A DNA stretch of 64,000 nt, from assembly GCA_964560135.1 (NCBI GenBank), contig CAZLKN010000003.1, positions 60,743 to 124,742 of the forward strand, in the 5' to 3' direction. Source of the stretch: CAZLKN01 sp964560135 (GTDB lineage: Bacteria > Actinomycetota > JAICYB01). Below are positions 8,735-16,600 of the stretch, in pieces. The stretch's first letter is position 1; every line of letters begins with the position of its first letter. Position numbers and translations under genes: made by a program. Under the pieces are notes generated by a model that did not search any database, was not told the DNA's origin, and saw only the letters and a program-made list of their open reading frames with translations.

Positions 8735-9387
8735 CGCCGACGCTCCTGGCGACAGCTTTTCGTGATCGCTAACAACGAGTGTGGAGTGGGCCGGAAACGG
8801 GTACTGCGGCTCATGCGCCAGGCGGGGCTGTTGGCGCCCCAACGTGGGAAGCGGCGCCGTAAGCCCCGACCCCACGACGGCACCATCATCCCCCAGCCCC
8901 GGATGTGCTGTGGGGCACCGACGCCACCATGGCCTACACCCAAAACGACGGCTGGGTATGGGTCTTCGCCTGTGTCGAGCACTTCACGGCCGAAGGATGG
9001 GTGTCGGTCGAGGTAGGCGAACCGGTCCCCGCGTTTGGTCAAGCCCATCTACGACGGGGAGTGGCTCTTCGTCACGACTGGGGCCCCCAGTACACCTCGG
9101 GCCACTTCCAAGGCGCCCTGGCGAAGGCTGGGCATCGAAGATTCCCAGCCTTCGCCGGCGAGCCGCCGTGCAACGGTTGCGCCGAACGGTTCATCCGCAC
9201 CCTCAAGGAGCAGGTGATCTGGGGGCGTATCTACACCACGATCGACGAGCTGCGCGAGGCGATCGCTGCGTTCATCGACCTCTACAACGACCAGTGCCTC
9301 ATCGAACGTCACGGCCACCGGACCCCTCGCGAGGTCTACAACCCAGACCCAGACGGAGGCAGCGGCATGAAACCAGCCGCTGTATAG
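8735..9387 (+). pseudogene. IS3-family OrfB transposase remnant
   Basis: The frame begins without a start just after the ATPase gene and reads CGVGRKRVLRLMRQAGLLAP, the usual N-terminal part of IS3-group OrfB. A frameshift near 8896 is needed to continue into VLWGTDATMAYTQNDGWVW, which carries the first catalytic Asp. RHDWGPQYTSGHF gives the second Asp, and CNGCAERFIRTLKEQ gives the Glu. The stretch between the first and second Asp is shorter than usual (about 15 residues missing), and a compensated shift lies near 9130-9145. The integrase core is recognisable but broken and lacks its N-terminus and OrfA, so it is inactive. Downstream, TGTCCAAGAACCGGGACC at 9468-9485 looks like an IS3-type terminal sequence. 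Confidence 0.75.
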
Positions 9388-9467
9388 CCGCCTGAAGACC
9401 GTCAGGCCGATACTCGACGGCCGGTAGCCAGCAGGGCGTTTGCAGGTCGGCAAGGAATATCAGGAAG

Positions 9468-9551
9468 TGTCCAAGAACCGGGACCGGTTCACCGGAACGA
9501 TCTCGGCGAGCTTGTTCAGGTCGGTGGGCTTGCGGCGTTTCTTCGCCATGC
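9468..9551. mobile_element. Probable IS3-type terminal sequence and tiny ORF remnant
   Basis: TGTCCAAGAACCGGGACC (9468-9485) has the TG start and composition of an IS3-family end. On the minus strand the same stretch encodes a 29-residue frame beginning MAKKRRKPTDLNKLAE, ending inside the putative IS end. It may be the N-terminus of a gene interrupted by the element. The rest of 9388-9620 shows nothing I can name. Confidence 0.35.
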
Positions 9552-9620
9552 ATCGAGCATGCAAGAGTGCTCAAGCAGGGCAGGAGTCGCTCCCGTTGAG
9601 CTGGGTGTCTGTACCAGCGC

Positions 9621-11117
9621 CTAACCGGCTTGAGAATCGCTCCGGATCAGTTCCTCTGCGGTTGGCATGTCCTCGCGCTTGCGCGGAGAAGGCAGCGGCA
9701 GGTCCTCGACGGTCGCGGGCTGCGGTCCGAACTTTCCGTGCCGGCGCTTGAGCATCATGAGAACCTCGGCAACACGGATCAGCTGAATATCGAGCCCCTC
9801 GTCCCGCTTCGCGCGTGCTACTTCCTCAACAGCACCGCGACCGAAGCTGAACGAGATGATGTACCCCTTCGAGTGACCAGCCCGTCTGATCGCGGTCTCG
9901 AAGTTGTCCACGACGTTGCGGCCCACGCGCTCCGTTTGCTTGACCTGGATCGGGTCTCGCGTGAAGAACCAGTAACCGTCGATCCCCATGTCCCCGACCT
10001 GGCGCGGGGATTGCATACCGTAAACGGCGTTGATGATCCAGTTCTGGAACTCGAAAGGCTTAAGTTCTTTCAGATCCTTAACGGTCTGAACAGCATTGAC
10101 AATATTGGGACTACAACCGAGCTTCAGCAGCCTTCGCCGCATGATTTCGATGGCCGTCGCGGAGATGTCGATACCGATCCACTTCCTCTCCAGCCGCTCA
10201 GCGACGGCGACCGTGGTCCCGCATCCGCAGAACGGGTCGAGCACCAAGTCGCCTTCGTTGCTGCTCAGCCGGATAATCCGCTCCAACAGAGCCTCGGGCT
10301 TCTGTGTGGGGTATCCGAGTCGTTCTGCGGCCCTGGCGTTGATAGGAGCGATATCCGTCCATACGTCCCCGAGCGGCATGCCGCGTTGTTCGTCCAAGTA
10401 CCGCTTGAGCCTGGGAACGCGCCCAGGAGCCGTCTGCACGACGAGGCCTTCCTCGTACGCCTTCTGCATGCGCTCTCGCGTCCAGCGCCACACCTTCGTA
10501 ACGCCGAGGAACTCGTATGTGAGGTTGGGCCGATCCTGGTTGGGATTGATCAGGCTGGTGAGTTGGTAACGACGCCCATCGGGGTCGCGCTGGCTGTATT
10601 TGGCGGCGGTCTTGGGATCAAGATCCGTTTCGTCGTACGACTGGAACACCGCATCAGCGTTCCAGGTGGCTCCGTCGCTCTTCTGGTACGACAGCAGAAC
10701 GTCGTGGTTGGTGGGGAGTCGCTTTGTCATCAACCCCTTCGCTAGGGAACGCTGCCAGATGATCTCGTTGCGGAAGTTGGGCATGCCGAACACCCTGTCC
10801 AGCATCTGCTTCAGGTAGTGACTCGCGTGGGGGTCGCAGTGTAGGTACAGCGAACCGGTTGGTTTGAGAACCCGGTACAGCAGCTCAGCACGGAGCCGCA
10901 TCCAGGCGACGTAGTGCCCGATCCCTCCGGCCCATCGGTCCTCGAACGACCGCACTTCGGCTTCCTCGCCCCAGATGACCTCGTAGATGCGGTTGGAGAA
11001 GAACGGCGGGTCCAGATACACGAGATCAATCGATGCCTCCGGCAGCTCCATCAGGACGGCCACGTTATCGTCCCGGTAGAGGATGCCGGTATCGACAGGA
11101 TCGTCAAAGAGCGTCAT
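9621..11117 (-). CDS. Beta-class DNA methyltransferase fused to Mrr-like nuclease domain
   Basis: This 498-residue protein combines two activities. Residues 1-350 are an amino-methyltransferase of the beta class: the catalytic motif IV is DLVYLDPPF (31-39), followed by a target-recognition segment, then the S-adenosylmethionine motif LDPFCGCGTT (293-302) and GIDIS (315-319). N6-adenine or N4-cytosine methylation is expected. Residues about 352-455 look like an Mrr-type PD-(D/E)xK nuclease: a helix with EFQNWIINAVYG, then GDMGIDG (375-381) and QVKQ (391-394), giving the Asp ... Gln-x-Lys arrangement seen in Mrr. It would therefore modify and possibly cut DNA in one polypeptide. No separate restriction subunit or specificity gene is adjacent. 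GC is lower than in the core genome. It lies at the right end of the island, facing the ATPase. Confidence 0.85.
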   Translation of the reverse strand: MTLFDDPVDTGILYRDDNVAVLMELPEASIDLVYLDPPFFSNRIYEVIWGEEAEVRSFEDRWAGGIGHYVAWMRLRAELLYRVLKPTGSLYLHCDPHASHYLKQMLDRVFGMPNFRNEIIWQRSLAKGLMTKRLPTNHDVLLSYQKSDGATWNADAVFQSYDETDLDPKTAAKYSQRDPDGRRYQLTSLINPNQDRPNLTYEFLGVTKVWRWTRERMQKAYEEGLVVQTAPGRVPRLKRYLDEQRGMPLGDVWTDIAPINARAAERLGYPTQKPEALLERIIRLSSNEGDLVLDPFCGCGTTVAVAERLERKWIGIDISATAIEIMRRRLLKLGCSPNIVNAVQTVKDLKELKPFEFQNWIINAVYGMQSPRQVGDMGIDGYWFFTRDPIQVKQTERVGRNVVDNFETAIRRAGHSKGYIISFSFGRGAVEEVARAKRDEGLDIQLIRVAEVLMMLKRRHGKFGPQPATVEDLPLPSPRKREDMPTAEELIRSDSQAG

Positions 11118-11215
11118 GTGCTGCCCACCGTTAACACAGGGCGCTTATTGTCGCTTAGAGGTGGCAGTGTTACAAGCTTCTCTAACTCAGGCCTCTGTCC
11201 ACGCCGCCAGTCAGA

Positions 11216-11225
11216 AAACTGACCC
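11216..11225 (-). repeat. Right 10-bp inverted repeat of the island
   Basis: AAACTGACCC, the exact reverse complement of the repeat at 6474-6483. It lies about 100 bp upstream of the methyltransferase start and marks the point where sequence composition returns to the high-GC core. Confidence 0.4.
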
Positions 11226-11329
11226 CGTTCCCAACGTCTTACCCTGCAGATCTGCTACATAAGCAACCTATCAGCGCGTCCGGGAGGGTCATTTTCGAAC
11301 CGATCACCCCTGTGACCTGCATGAAAGAA

Positions 11330-11364
11330 GAAGAGGAGGCGAGGCCTCCTCTTCGTGTTTTCTC
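11330..11364 (+). terminator. Rho-independent terminator, 11-bp stem
   Basis: GAAGAGGAGGC (11330-11340), loop GAG, and GCCTCCTCTTC (11344-11354) form a perfect 11-bp stem, followed by GTGTTTTCTC. The only plus-strand genes upstream are inside the island or, beyond it, the GT2/DUF5719 gene. It may be that gene's original terminator, displaced by the insertion. Confidence 0.7.
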
Positions 11365-11503
11365 CCGGAAAAGCGAACTCCCGAGGGGCTGGGCCCATCG
11401 GGAGTACCCCACCAACATACCGCAGCTTCCCCTCCACGTCAAATCGGATGGCTCCAGGCGTGAAGGTGCTTGCCGGAGGCGCTTCGGGGCCCTAGATTGT
11501 GGC

Positions 11504-11728
11504 ATGCGTCGTTGCACGAAGACCGCGTGCGGCCGGGAAGCGGCCGCGACATGTGAGTTCAACTACGCGGAGCGCCGGGTCTGGATCGGGCCGCTCTCGA
11601 ACGAGGCCTACCCCTCCGCGTACGATCTCTGCGGGGATCATGCCGCCACGCTGCGCGTGCCGGTGGGGTGGGAGTTGCAGGATCTCCGCCCCCGGCCGGA
11701 GGCGCAGGCGAGCCTCCTCCCCAACTAG
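11504..11728 (+). CDS. DUF3499 family small cysteine protein
   Basis: A 74-residue protein starting MRRCTKTACGREAAATCEF and continuing with GPLSNEAYPSAYDLCGDHAATL and a final GWELQDL. The spaced Cys residues (RRC, AC, DLC) plus His in DHA fit the actinobacterial DUF3499 family, probably a small zinc-binding protein. The family is typically found next to whiB/manB-type genes in actinobacteria, as here. The ATG at 11504 places the conserved RRC at the N-terminus as in relatives; upstream in-frame codons are not family-like. Its function is unknown. Confidence 0.75.
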   Translation: MRRCTKTACGREAAATCEFNYAERRVWIGPLSNEAYPSAYDLCGDHAATLRVPVGWELQDLRPRPEAQASLLPN

Positions 11729-11839
11729 GGACTCCGGCGGTCGCGGCCGGCTCCCGCGGTTCATCCGTCCCCCGAAAAGGGCCCGGGTCCGGCTATGCTT
11801 ATGTAGCACCGTAACCCAAGAAGGAGCTTACTGGCCGTA

Positions 11840-12127
11840 ATGCCCATCTCGAGAGATCTGATCCGGGAGATCCGGCGCCTGGACGCCTACGACCTCCGGC
11901 GCCTCCAGATGCTGATCCGGGGGCTGCTGATGGAGGAAGACCCGCCCGGCCCCGGGACGACCGGAAAGATCACCTTCCGCCAGGAGATGGTGAAGTGCGG
12001 CAAGCAGGGCTGTTCGCGCTGCCCCCACGGGCCGTACTGGTACGCCTACTGGCGGGAGGGGGGCCGGATGCGGTCACGGTACGTGGGCAAACACCTGCCG
12101 GGCGAGACCACCCCGGCCCCGGACTAG
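11840..12127 (+). CDS. Small Cys-motif protein (DUF6788-like)
   Basis: A 95-residue protein. The N-terminal half is helical and charged (LIREIRRLDAYDLRRLQMLI); the C-terminal half has VKCGKQGCSRCPHGPYWYAY followed by WREGGRMRSRYVGK. The KCGKxGC/HGPYWY pattern matches the DUF6788-type family often found in mobile or actinobacterial contexts. AAGGAG at 11821-11826 lies 13 bases upstream of the ATG. Two Cys plus Cys/His could bind a metal, and the aromatic/Arg-rich end could contact nucleic acid. The function is unknown. Confidence 0.65.
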   Translation: MPISRDLIREIRRLDAYDLRRLQMLIRGLLMEEDPPGPGTTGKITFRQEMVKCGKQGCSRCPHGPYWYAYWREGGRMRSRYVGKHLPGETTPAPD

Positions 12128-12224
12128 TACCGGGTGACCATGCAAGATGCCGCGGCGTACCTATGGTCCACCTTTGTTCCTTTGACGACCATATGGATGT
12201 AGGGAGAACCCGAAGGAGGCCACC

Positions 12225-12401
12225 ATGACGTGCAGCGAGTGCGGAGCGGGAAACGTCGGAGAGATCCAGTTCTCCACCGTCGCCAGTGGGGCGCGCTTCA
12301 ACTACTGCCGGCACTGCGAGACCACGTGGTGGCTCGCAGACGAGCGGCAGATCGAACTGGACGCCGTCCTGCAGGCCGCCCGGGTGCTGTCCCGCTCCTG
12401 A
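12225..12401 (+). CDS. 58-residue zinc-ribbon protein
   Basis: A short gene that is easily missed. GAAGGAGG at 12212-12219 sits five bases before an ATG. The product begins MTCSECGAGNVGEIQF, continues to FNYCRHCETTWWLADE and ends at TGA 12399-12401. CxxC ... CxxC spacing makes a treble-clef or zinc-ribbon fold likely. It lies in line between the DUF6788-like gene and gtrA, about 100 bp after the first, on the same strand. No family name is recognised. Codon use fits the host. Confidence 0.65.
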   Translation: MTCSECGAGNVGEIQFSTVASGARFNYCRHCETTWWLADERQIELDAVLQAARVLSRS

Positions 12402-12418
12402 ACGTCCGGGGTACCCGG

Positions 12419-12424
12419 TATCCT
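12419..12424 (+). promoter_or_regulatory. -10 element TATCCT for leaderless gtrA
   Basis: TATCCT ends six bases before the GTG start at 12431, the spacing at which transcription would begin at the start codon. Confidence 0.55.
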
Positions 12425-12430
12425 TGTGCC

Positions 12431-12922
12431 GTGCTGCTCTGGTTCAGGTCCACCGCGCTGTACGCCCGGCTGTCGCGGTACCCGACACTTCACCAGTTCG
12501 TCCGGTACGCGCTCGTCGGGGTGCTGAACGTCGTCACCTACTTCGCGCTGTTCAACCTGCTGCTCTGGGCCGGTCTGCACATTTACCTCGCGAACGCCAT
12601 CGCCTTCCTGATCACGAGCATCAACTCCTTCGTCCTGAACAAGCTCTGGGCCTTCAAGGACCACCGTCGCGAGGGTGTCGTCCGCCAGTACACGATCTTC
12701 GTGTCGTTCACGCTCATCGGACTCGCCATCAACACCGCGGCGCTCACCGTGTTCCTGATCCCGCTGGGCCGGTACGGCATCATCGGCAAGAACCTGGCGG
12801 CGCTGCTCGCCCTGCCGTTCTCGGTGGCCTGGAACTTCCTCAGCTACCGGAAGTGGACCTTCAAGCCCGCCGTCCGAGCCGGCGCCGCATCGACCAGATC
12901 TCCCGGATCGTCCGTGCGATGA
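12431..12922 (+). CDS. GtrA-like family membrane protein
   Basis: A 163-residue protein with four predicted membrane helices (RYALVGVLNVVTYFALFNLL, IYLANAIAFLITSINSFVLN, a third around VSFTLIGLAINTAALTVF and a fourth around NLAALLALPFSVAWNFLSY), closed by the family signature NFLSYRKWTF. GtrA-type proteins are thought to flip polyprenyl-phosphate-linked sugars. The GTG at 12431 is chosen because a TATCCT -10 element lies six bases upstream and the family motif begins soon after; the frame further upstream overlaps the zinc-ribbon gene. Its 3' end overlaps the convergent DPM-synthase-like gene by about 60 bp. Together they suggest polyprenyl-phosphate-mannose synthesis and translocation. Confidence 0.85.
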   Translation: MLLWFRSTALYARLSRYPTLHQFVRYALVGVLNVVTYFALFNLLLWAGLHIYLANAIAFLITSINSFVLNKLWAFKDHRREGVVRQYTIFVSFTLIGLAINTAALTVFLIPLGRYGIIGKNLAALLALPFSVAWNFLSYRKWTFKPAVRAGAASTRSPGSSVR

Positions 12923-13574
12923 CTTTCGGCGTGGCCCCCTTGGGCCGGCCGGCGGTGCGGGGGTGGTGCGGGATCCCCACCTCGACGATCCGGTAGCCGG
13001 CCTTCCGGCTGCGGATCAGCAGTTCGGGTGAGATGAACGCCGACCGGGACTCCAGGACGCCGAGCACGTCGTCCAGGACCTTGCGCCGGAACAGCTTGAA
13101 GGCGCAGTCCACGTCCCGGAGGTGCAGGCCGAAGGTCAGCTCGAGCACGAGGTGGTACACGCGCGCCACCACCAGACGGTGCCAGGGATCGTTGCGCTTG
13201 ATCCGGTAGCCGGCGACGACGTCGGCCTCGCCGAGACGCTCCACGAGGCGCCCGAGGTCGGTGAGGCGGAACTGGCGGTCGGCGTCCGTGAAGAACACCG
13301 CCTCCCCGCGGGCCTCCCGCAGGCCCGTGCGCAGCGCGTGCCCGTACCCGAGGTTGCGTTCGTGTTCGACCAGGCGGACCACGTCCGGATGCGCCTCGGC
13401 GTACCGCCGGACGACGGCCGCCGTCGCGTCCGAGGAGCCGTCGTCCACGACGATCAGCTCGAAGCGGTCGGCGAACGCGCCCAGCGTGGCCAGGCCCTCC
13501 TCGAGCAGGGGGCCGACGTTCTCCTCCTCGTCGAACGCGGGAAAGAAGCAGGAGAGGAAGCCGATCCGGTCCAG
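12861..13574 (-). CDS. Polyprenyl-phosphate mannosyltransferase-like GT2 (CTG start likely)
   Basis: The product is about 237 residues and resembles dolichol/polyprenyl-phosphate mannose synthases. The N-terminal nucleotide-sugar site reads FLSCFFPAFDEEENVGPLL, then LIVVDDGSSDAT and EAVFFTDADRQF (DxD metal site), with DVDCAFKLFRR and a C-terminal basic region. A GTG at 13448 would remove the first conserved block, so the gene must begin upstream. There is an in-frame TAG upstream but no ATG, GTG or TTG between it and the conserved block. CTG at 13574, six bases after AAAGGAG, is the best start. It is divergent from the double mannosyltransferase gene and convergent with gtrA. Confidence 0.8.
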   Translation of the reverse strand: MDRIGFLSCFFPAFDEEENVGPLLEEGLATLGAFADRFELIVVDDGSSDATAAVVRRYAEAHPDVVRLVEHERNLGYGHALRTGLREARGEAVFFTDADRQFRLTDLGRLVERLGEADVVAGYRIKRNDPWHRLVVARVYHLVLELTFGLHLRDVDCAFKLFRRKVLDDVLGVLESRSAFISPELLIRSRKAGYRIVEVGIPHHPRTAGRPKGATPKVIARTIREIWSMRRRLGRRA

Positions 13575-13595
13575 TCGCCGCTCCTTTCGATCCGC

Positions 13596-13620
13596 GCCCC
13601 GCGCCGGTCCGGCGCGGGGC
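13596..13620. repeat. 25-bp perfect palindrome in divergent intergenic region
   Basis: GCCCCGCGCCGG, T, CCGGCGCGGGGC: 12-base arms around a single base. It lies between the GT2 ribosome site (CTCCTTT on this strand, 13581-13587) and the -10 of the PMT fusion. In the GT2 mRNA leader it would form a very stable hairpin just before the ribosome site; as DNA it could be an operator. Confidence 0.6.
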
Positions 13621-13669
13621 GGCCCCTACGGTACCGGTCCGAAGCCGGGCCGCGGGGCGATCCCCCCTC

Positions 13670-13675
13670 TATGCT
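13670..13675 (+). promoter_or_regulatory. -10 element TATGCT for leaderless PMT fusion gene
   Basis: TATGCT ends six bases before the GTG at 13682; no ribosome site is present, which fits a leaderless transcript. Confidence 0.55.
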
Positions 13676-13681
13676 TTCGAG

Positions 13682-16600
13682 GTGCTCGACTTCGAATCGC
13701 TCAAGGACGCCTCCCGCCGGGCCGCCTGGTGGGCCTCGACCCGCAGGGGGCTCGTCTGGATGACCCTGGCGGGCCTGGCGCTGCGCCTGGTCCTCGCCGT
13801 CGTGTCGACCGGGTTCCCCTTCGACATGGCCTCCTTCGCCGGGTGGGCCGGCCGGCTCGCCGAGGAGGGGCCGCTGGGCTTCTATCCCACCGAGGGGGAG
13901 GAGTTCTTCGTCGACTACCCGCCCGGGTATCTGTGGGTCCTGTGGGTCCTGGGCGTGGTATCGCGGGGGCTGACCGGGGGGGCGCCGTCGGAGTTCCTGC
14001 TGAAGCTGCCCGCGATCGGTGCGGACCTCGGGATCGCCTGGGTTGCCGCCGCGCTGGCCGCGCGACTCACCCCGGTGACGATCCGCCGCCGGTTCCCGGT
14101 GCGGGGCGTTGTCGCCGCGGCGGTCCTGTTCAACCCGGCCCTGATCTTCGTGTCCGCGGTGTGGGGGCAGGTCGACGCCCTCCTCGCCCTCCTCGTCCTG
14201 GCCTCTTTCTGGTTCCTCGCAACCGGGACCCCCAGCTTCCGCCGCGAGGCGGCCGGGATGGCGCTGCTGGCGCTGGCGGTCGGGACGAAGCCGCAGGGGA
14301 TCTTCGTCCTCCCCTTCGTGGTGCTGCTCCTGCTGTGGCGGCACGTGCGGGGTGCCGTGGCTGGCCGGGAGGAGCGCGGCGCGGGCGCCGCGGCCCTGGC
14401 CGGGATCGGACGCGTCGCCGCCCTTGGCGCGGTGTCGCTCGGAACCGGGATCGCGCTGATGGCGAGCTTCGGCGTGGGACCGGTGCAGGCGGTGCGGTTC
14501 TTCGCGGAGGCCGGCAGCACGTACACCGTGACGAGCGTGTTCGCCTTCAATTTCTGGGGGGCGGTCGGGTTCTGGCGTTCCGACCTCCATGACACGGCCG
14601 CCGGGGAGGCCGTCAGACTCGCCGGCGTCCCCGCCTTCTATCTCGCGCTCGCCGCCTTCGGGGCCGGCACCGCGGCGCTCCTGGGCCGGGCGTGGCTCGC
14701 GCTTCGCCGCGGCGAGATGGAGGCCCGCGTGCTCGTCTTCGGTGGCGTGGCGATGATCTGCCTCGCCTTCGCCGTGCTCACCCGGATCCACGAGCGCTAC
14801 CTGTTCCTGGGACTCGCCTGCCTCGCACCGCTGGTGGCCTGGCCCTGGATGCGCCGCGCCTATGTGGGTCTCTCGCTGGCCTACCTGGTGAACGTGTGGT
14901 TCCCGTACGTGTACTACCTGGAGTTCGACGGTCAGTCCGCGCCCCGGCTCGGCCCGGTGTTCGACATCCTCTACGGCCGGGGGCTCGACAGCCCGCAGCT
15001 GCGCACGATCAGCGTGCTCACCGCCGTGGCCTGTCTGGCGGTGGCCTGGCTCGGCTGGCGGTGGTTCCGCGTGCCGCCGGAGCCGCCCCCGGCCCCCGGC
15101 CCGACGTCCGGACGGACGCCGGAGGCCGATGCTCCTCTCGTCGCCTCTGCGCCCGTGGAGGCCGCCCCCCGGCCCCCGTGGCGTCTGACGCTCCATCCGG
15201 TGGGGCGGCGCGGTGCGGCCCTGGCGCTCGTCGCGTTCCTCGTGGTGCTGGCCACCCGCCTGGCCTGGGTCGGGGAGCCGCCGGGGATGTATTTCGACGA
15301 GGTCTACCATGCCCGGACCGCCGGCGAATACCTCCAGGGCAAGGACGTGTACGAATGGACGCACCCGCCGCTGGCCAAGGAGCTGATGGCCGCCTCGGTG
15401 CGCGGTGTGGGCGGGATCGGGGCGCGTGGACGGGGGGAGCTGGCCGACGGCATGGACTCCGGGATGGTCGACGCACACGGGTCGACGGTGGTGTGGGCGG
15501 CTCCGGGGGCCGTGCAGTGGGGCCGGCTCGACGGGTGCGAGGTCCGGCCCCGGGGCGGCGCCGTCCGGACGACCGTCACGCCCACCGCCGTCGCCGTGTG
15601 GGATGAGGGGGCCCTGCTCGGCGGGACCGGCCGCGAGGGCCCGGTGCTCGCGTTGCTCGACGCCGGCGGCGAGCAGTGGCGGGTCCCGGTTCCGGCCGTC
15701 CCGGAACGCATCGCCACGATCGACGGTGCCGGATTCGTCGTGGGCGTCGACGGATCCCTGGGCATGGTCGACCGCGCGGGGGAGTTCGTGCCGCTCGCCC
15801 CCGGTGCCCTCGGGCTCGACGCCGACCGGCAGGAGCGGGTGGTGTGGGTCTCCTTCCCCGCCGAGGGCAGGGTGGCCGCCTACGGGACCGGGGGCCAGGT
15901 GCGGGAGGCGACCGTCCAGGGGCAGCCGGCGGCGCTCGCCGTGGCTCCCGAGACCTCCCGGCTGCTCGTCGCCGGCGACCAGGGCCTGGAGAGCGTGGAC
16001 GCCGATGACGCCCGCCACGAGGCCGTGCTCGGCGAGGTGTCGGCGGACCGGCTCGCGGCCGTTCCCGGATCGGGTCTCGTGTGGGCCTTCGACGGCGACG
16101 AGGCCCGGCTGATCGAGCCCCTCGGGATGTCCACGATCGGACGCGCCGAGCTGCCTGAACCGCCGCTGGCGGTCTCCGGAGCCACCGAGGGGACGGTCCT
16201 CGCCGTTTCGTCGTCCGGGATCACCTGTCTCGGAGGCCGTCCGGCCTTCGGGTGGCGGTTCGGAAGCGCGATCTTCGGCGCGGCCATGGCCGCGCTGGCG
16301 GCGCTGATCGCGCTACGGATGTTCGGCAGCACGCTGGCGGCGGGCCTGGCGGCGCTGTTCGTCGCCGTGGACGGCCTCGCCTTCACGCTGGCCCGGATCG
16401 CCATGAACGACAGCTACGTCACCGCGGGGATCCTCGCCGCCTGGTTCTGCGCGCTGTCATGCCTGTACCGGACGGGGGCGGCGGTGGTGCCCGAAGGCGA
16501 CGCGGAGGAGGAAGCGGCGGCGGATGTCAGGTCGCGGTGGCCTGCCGTGGGGTGGATGGCCCTCACCGGGCTGTCCCTGGGGTTCGCGGTGGCGTCCAAA

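Larger units (their letters stand above)
11118..11503. other. Intergenic stretch at right edge of island
   Basis: No credible gene. It holds the upstream region of the methyltransferase, the right inverted repeat at 11216-11225 (inside a GTCAG-AAAA-CTGAC palindrome, 11210-11223), a strong terminator hairpin at 11330-11354, and an inverted repeat ACTCCCGA...TCGGGAGT (11377-11384 and 11398-11405). Confidence 0.5.

Noticed and set aside
13448..13448. GTG at 13448 as start of the GT2 gene
   Set aside because: It would delete the conserved nucleotide-sugar binding N-terminus that is encoded just upstream.
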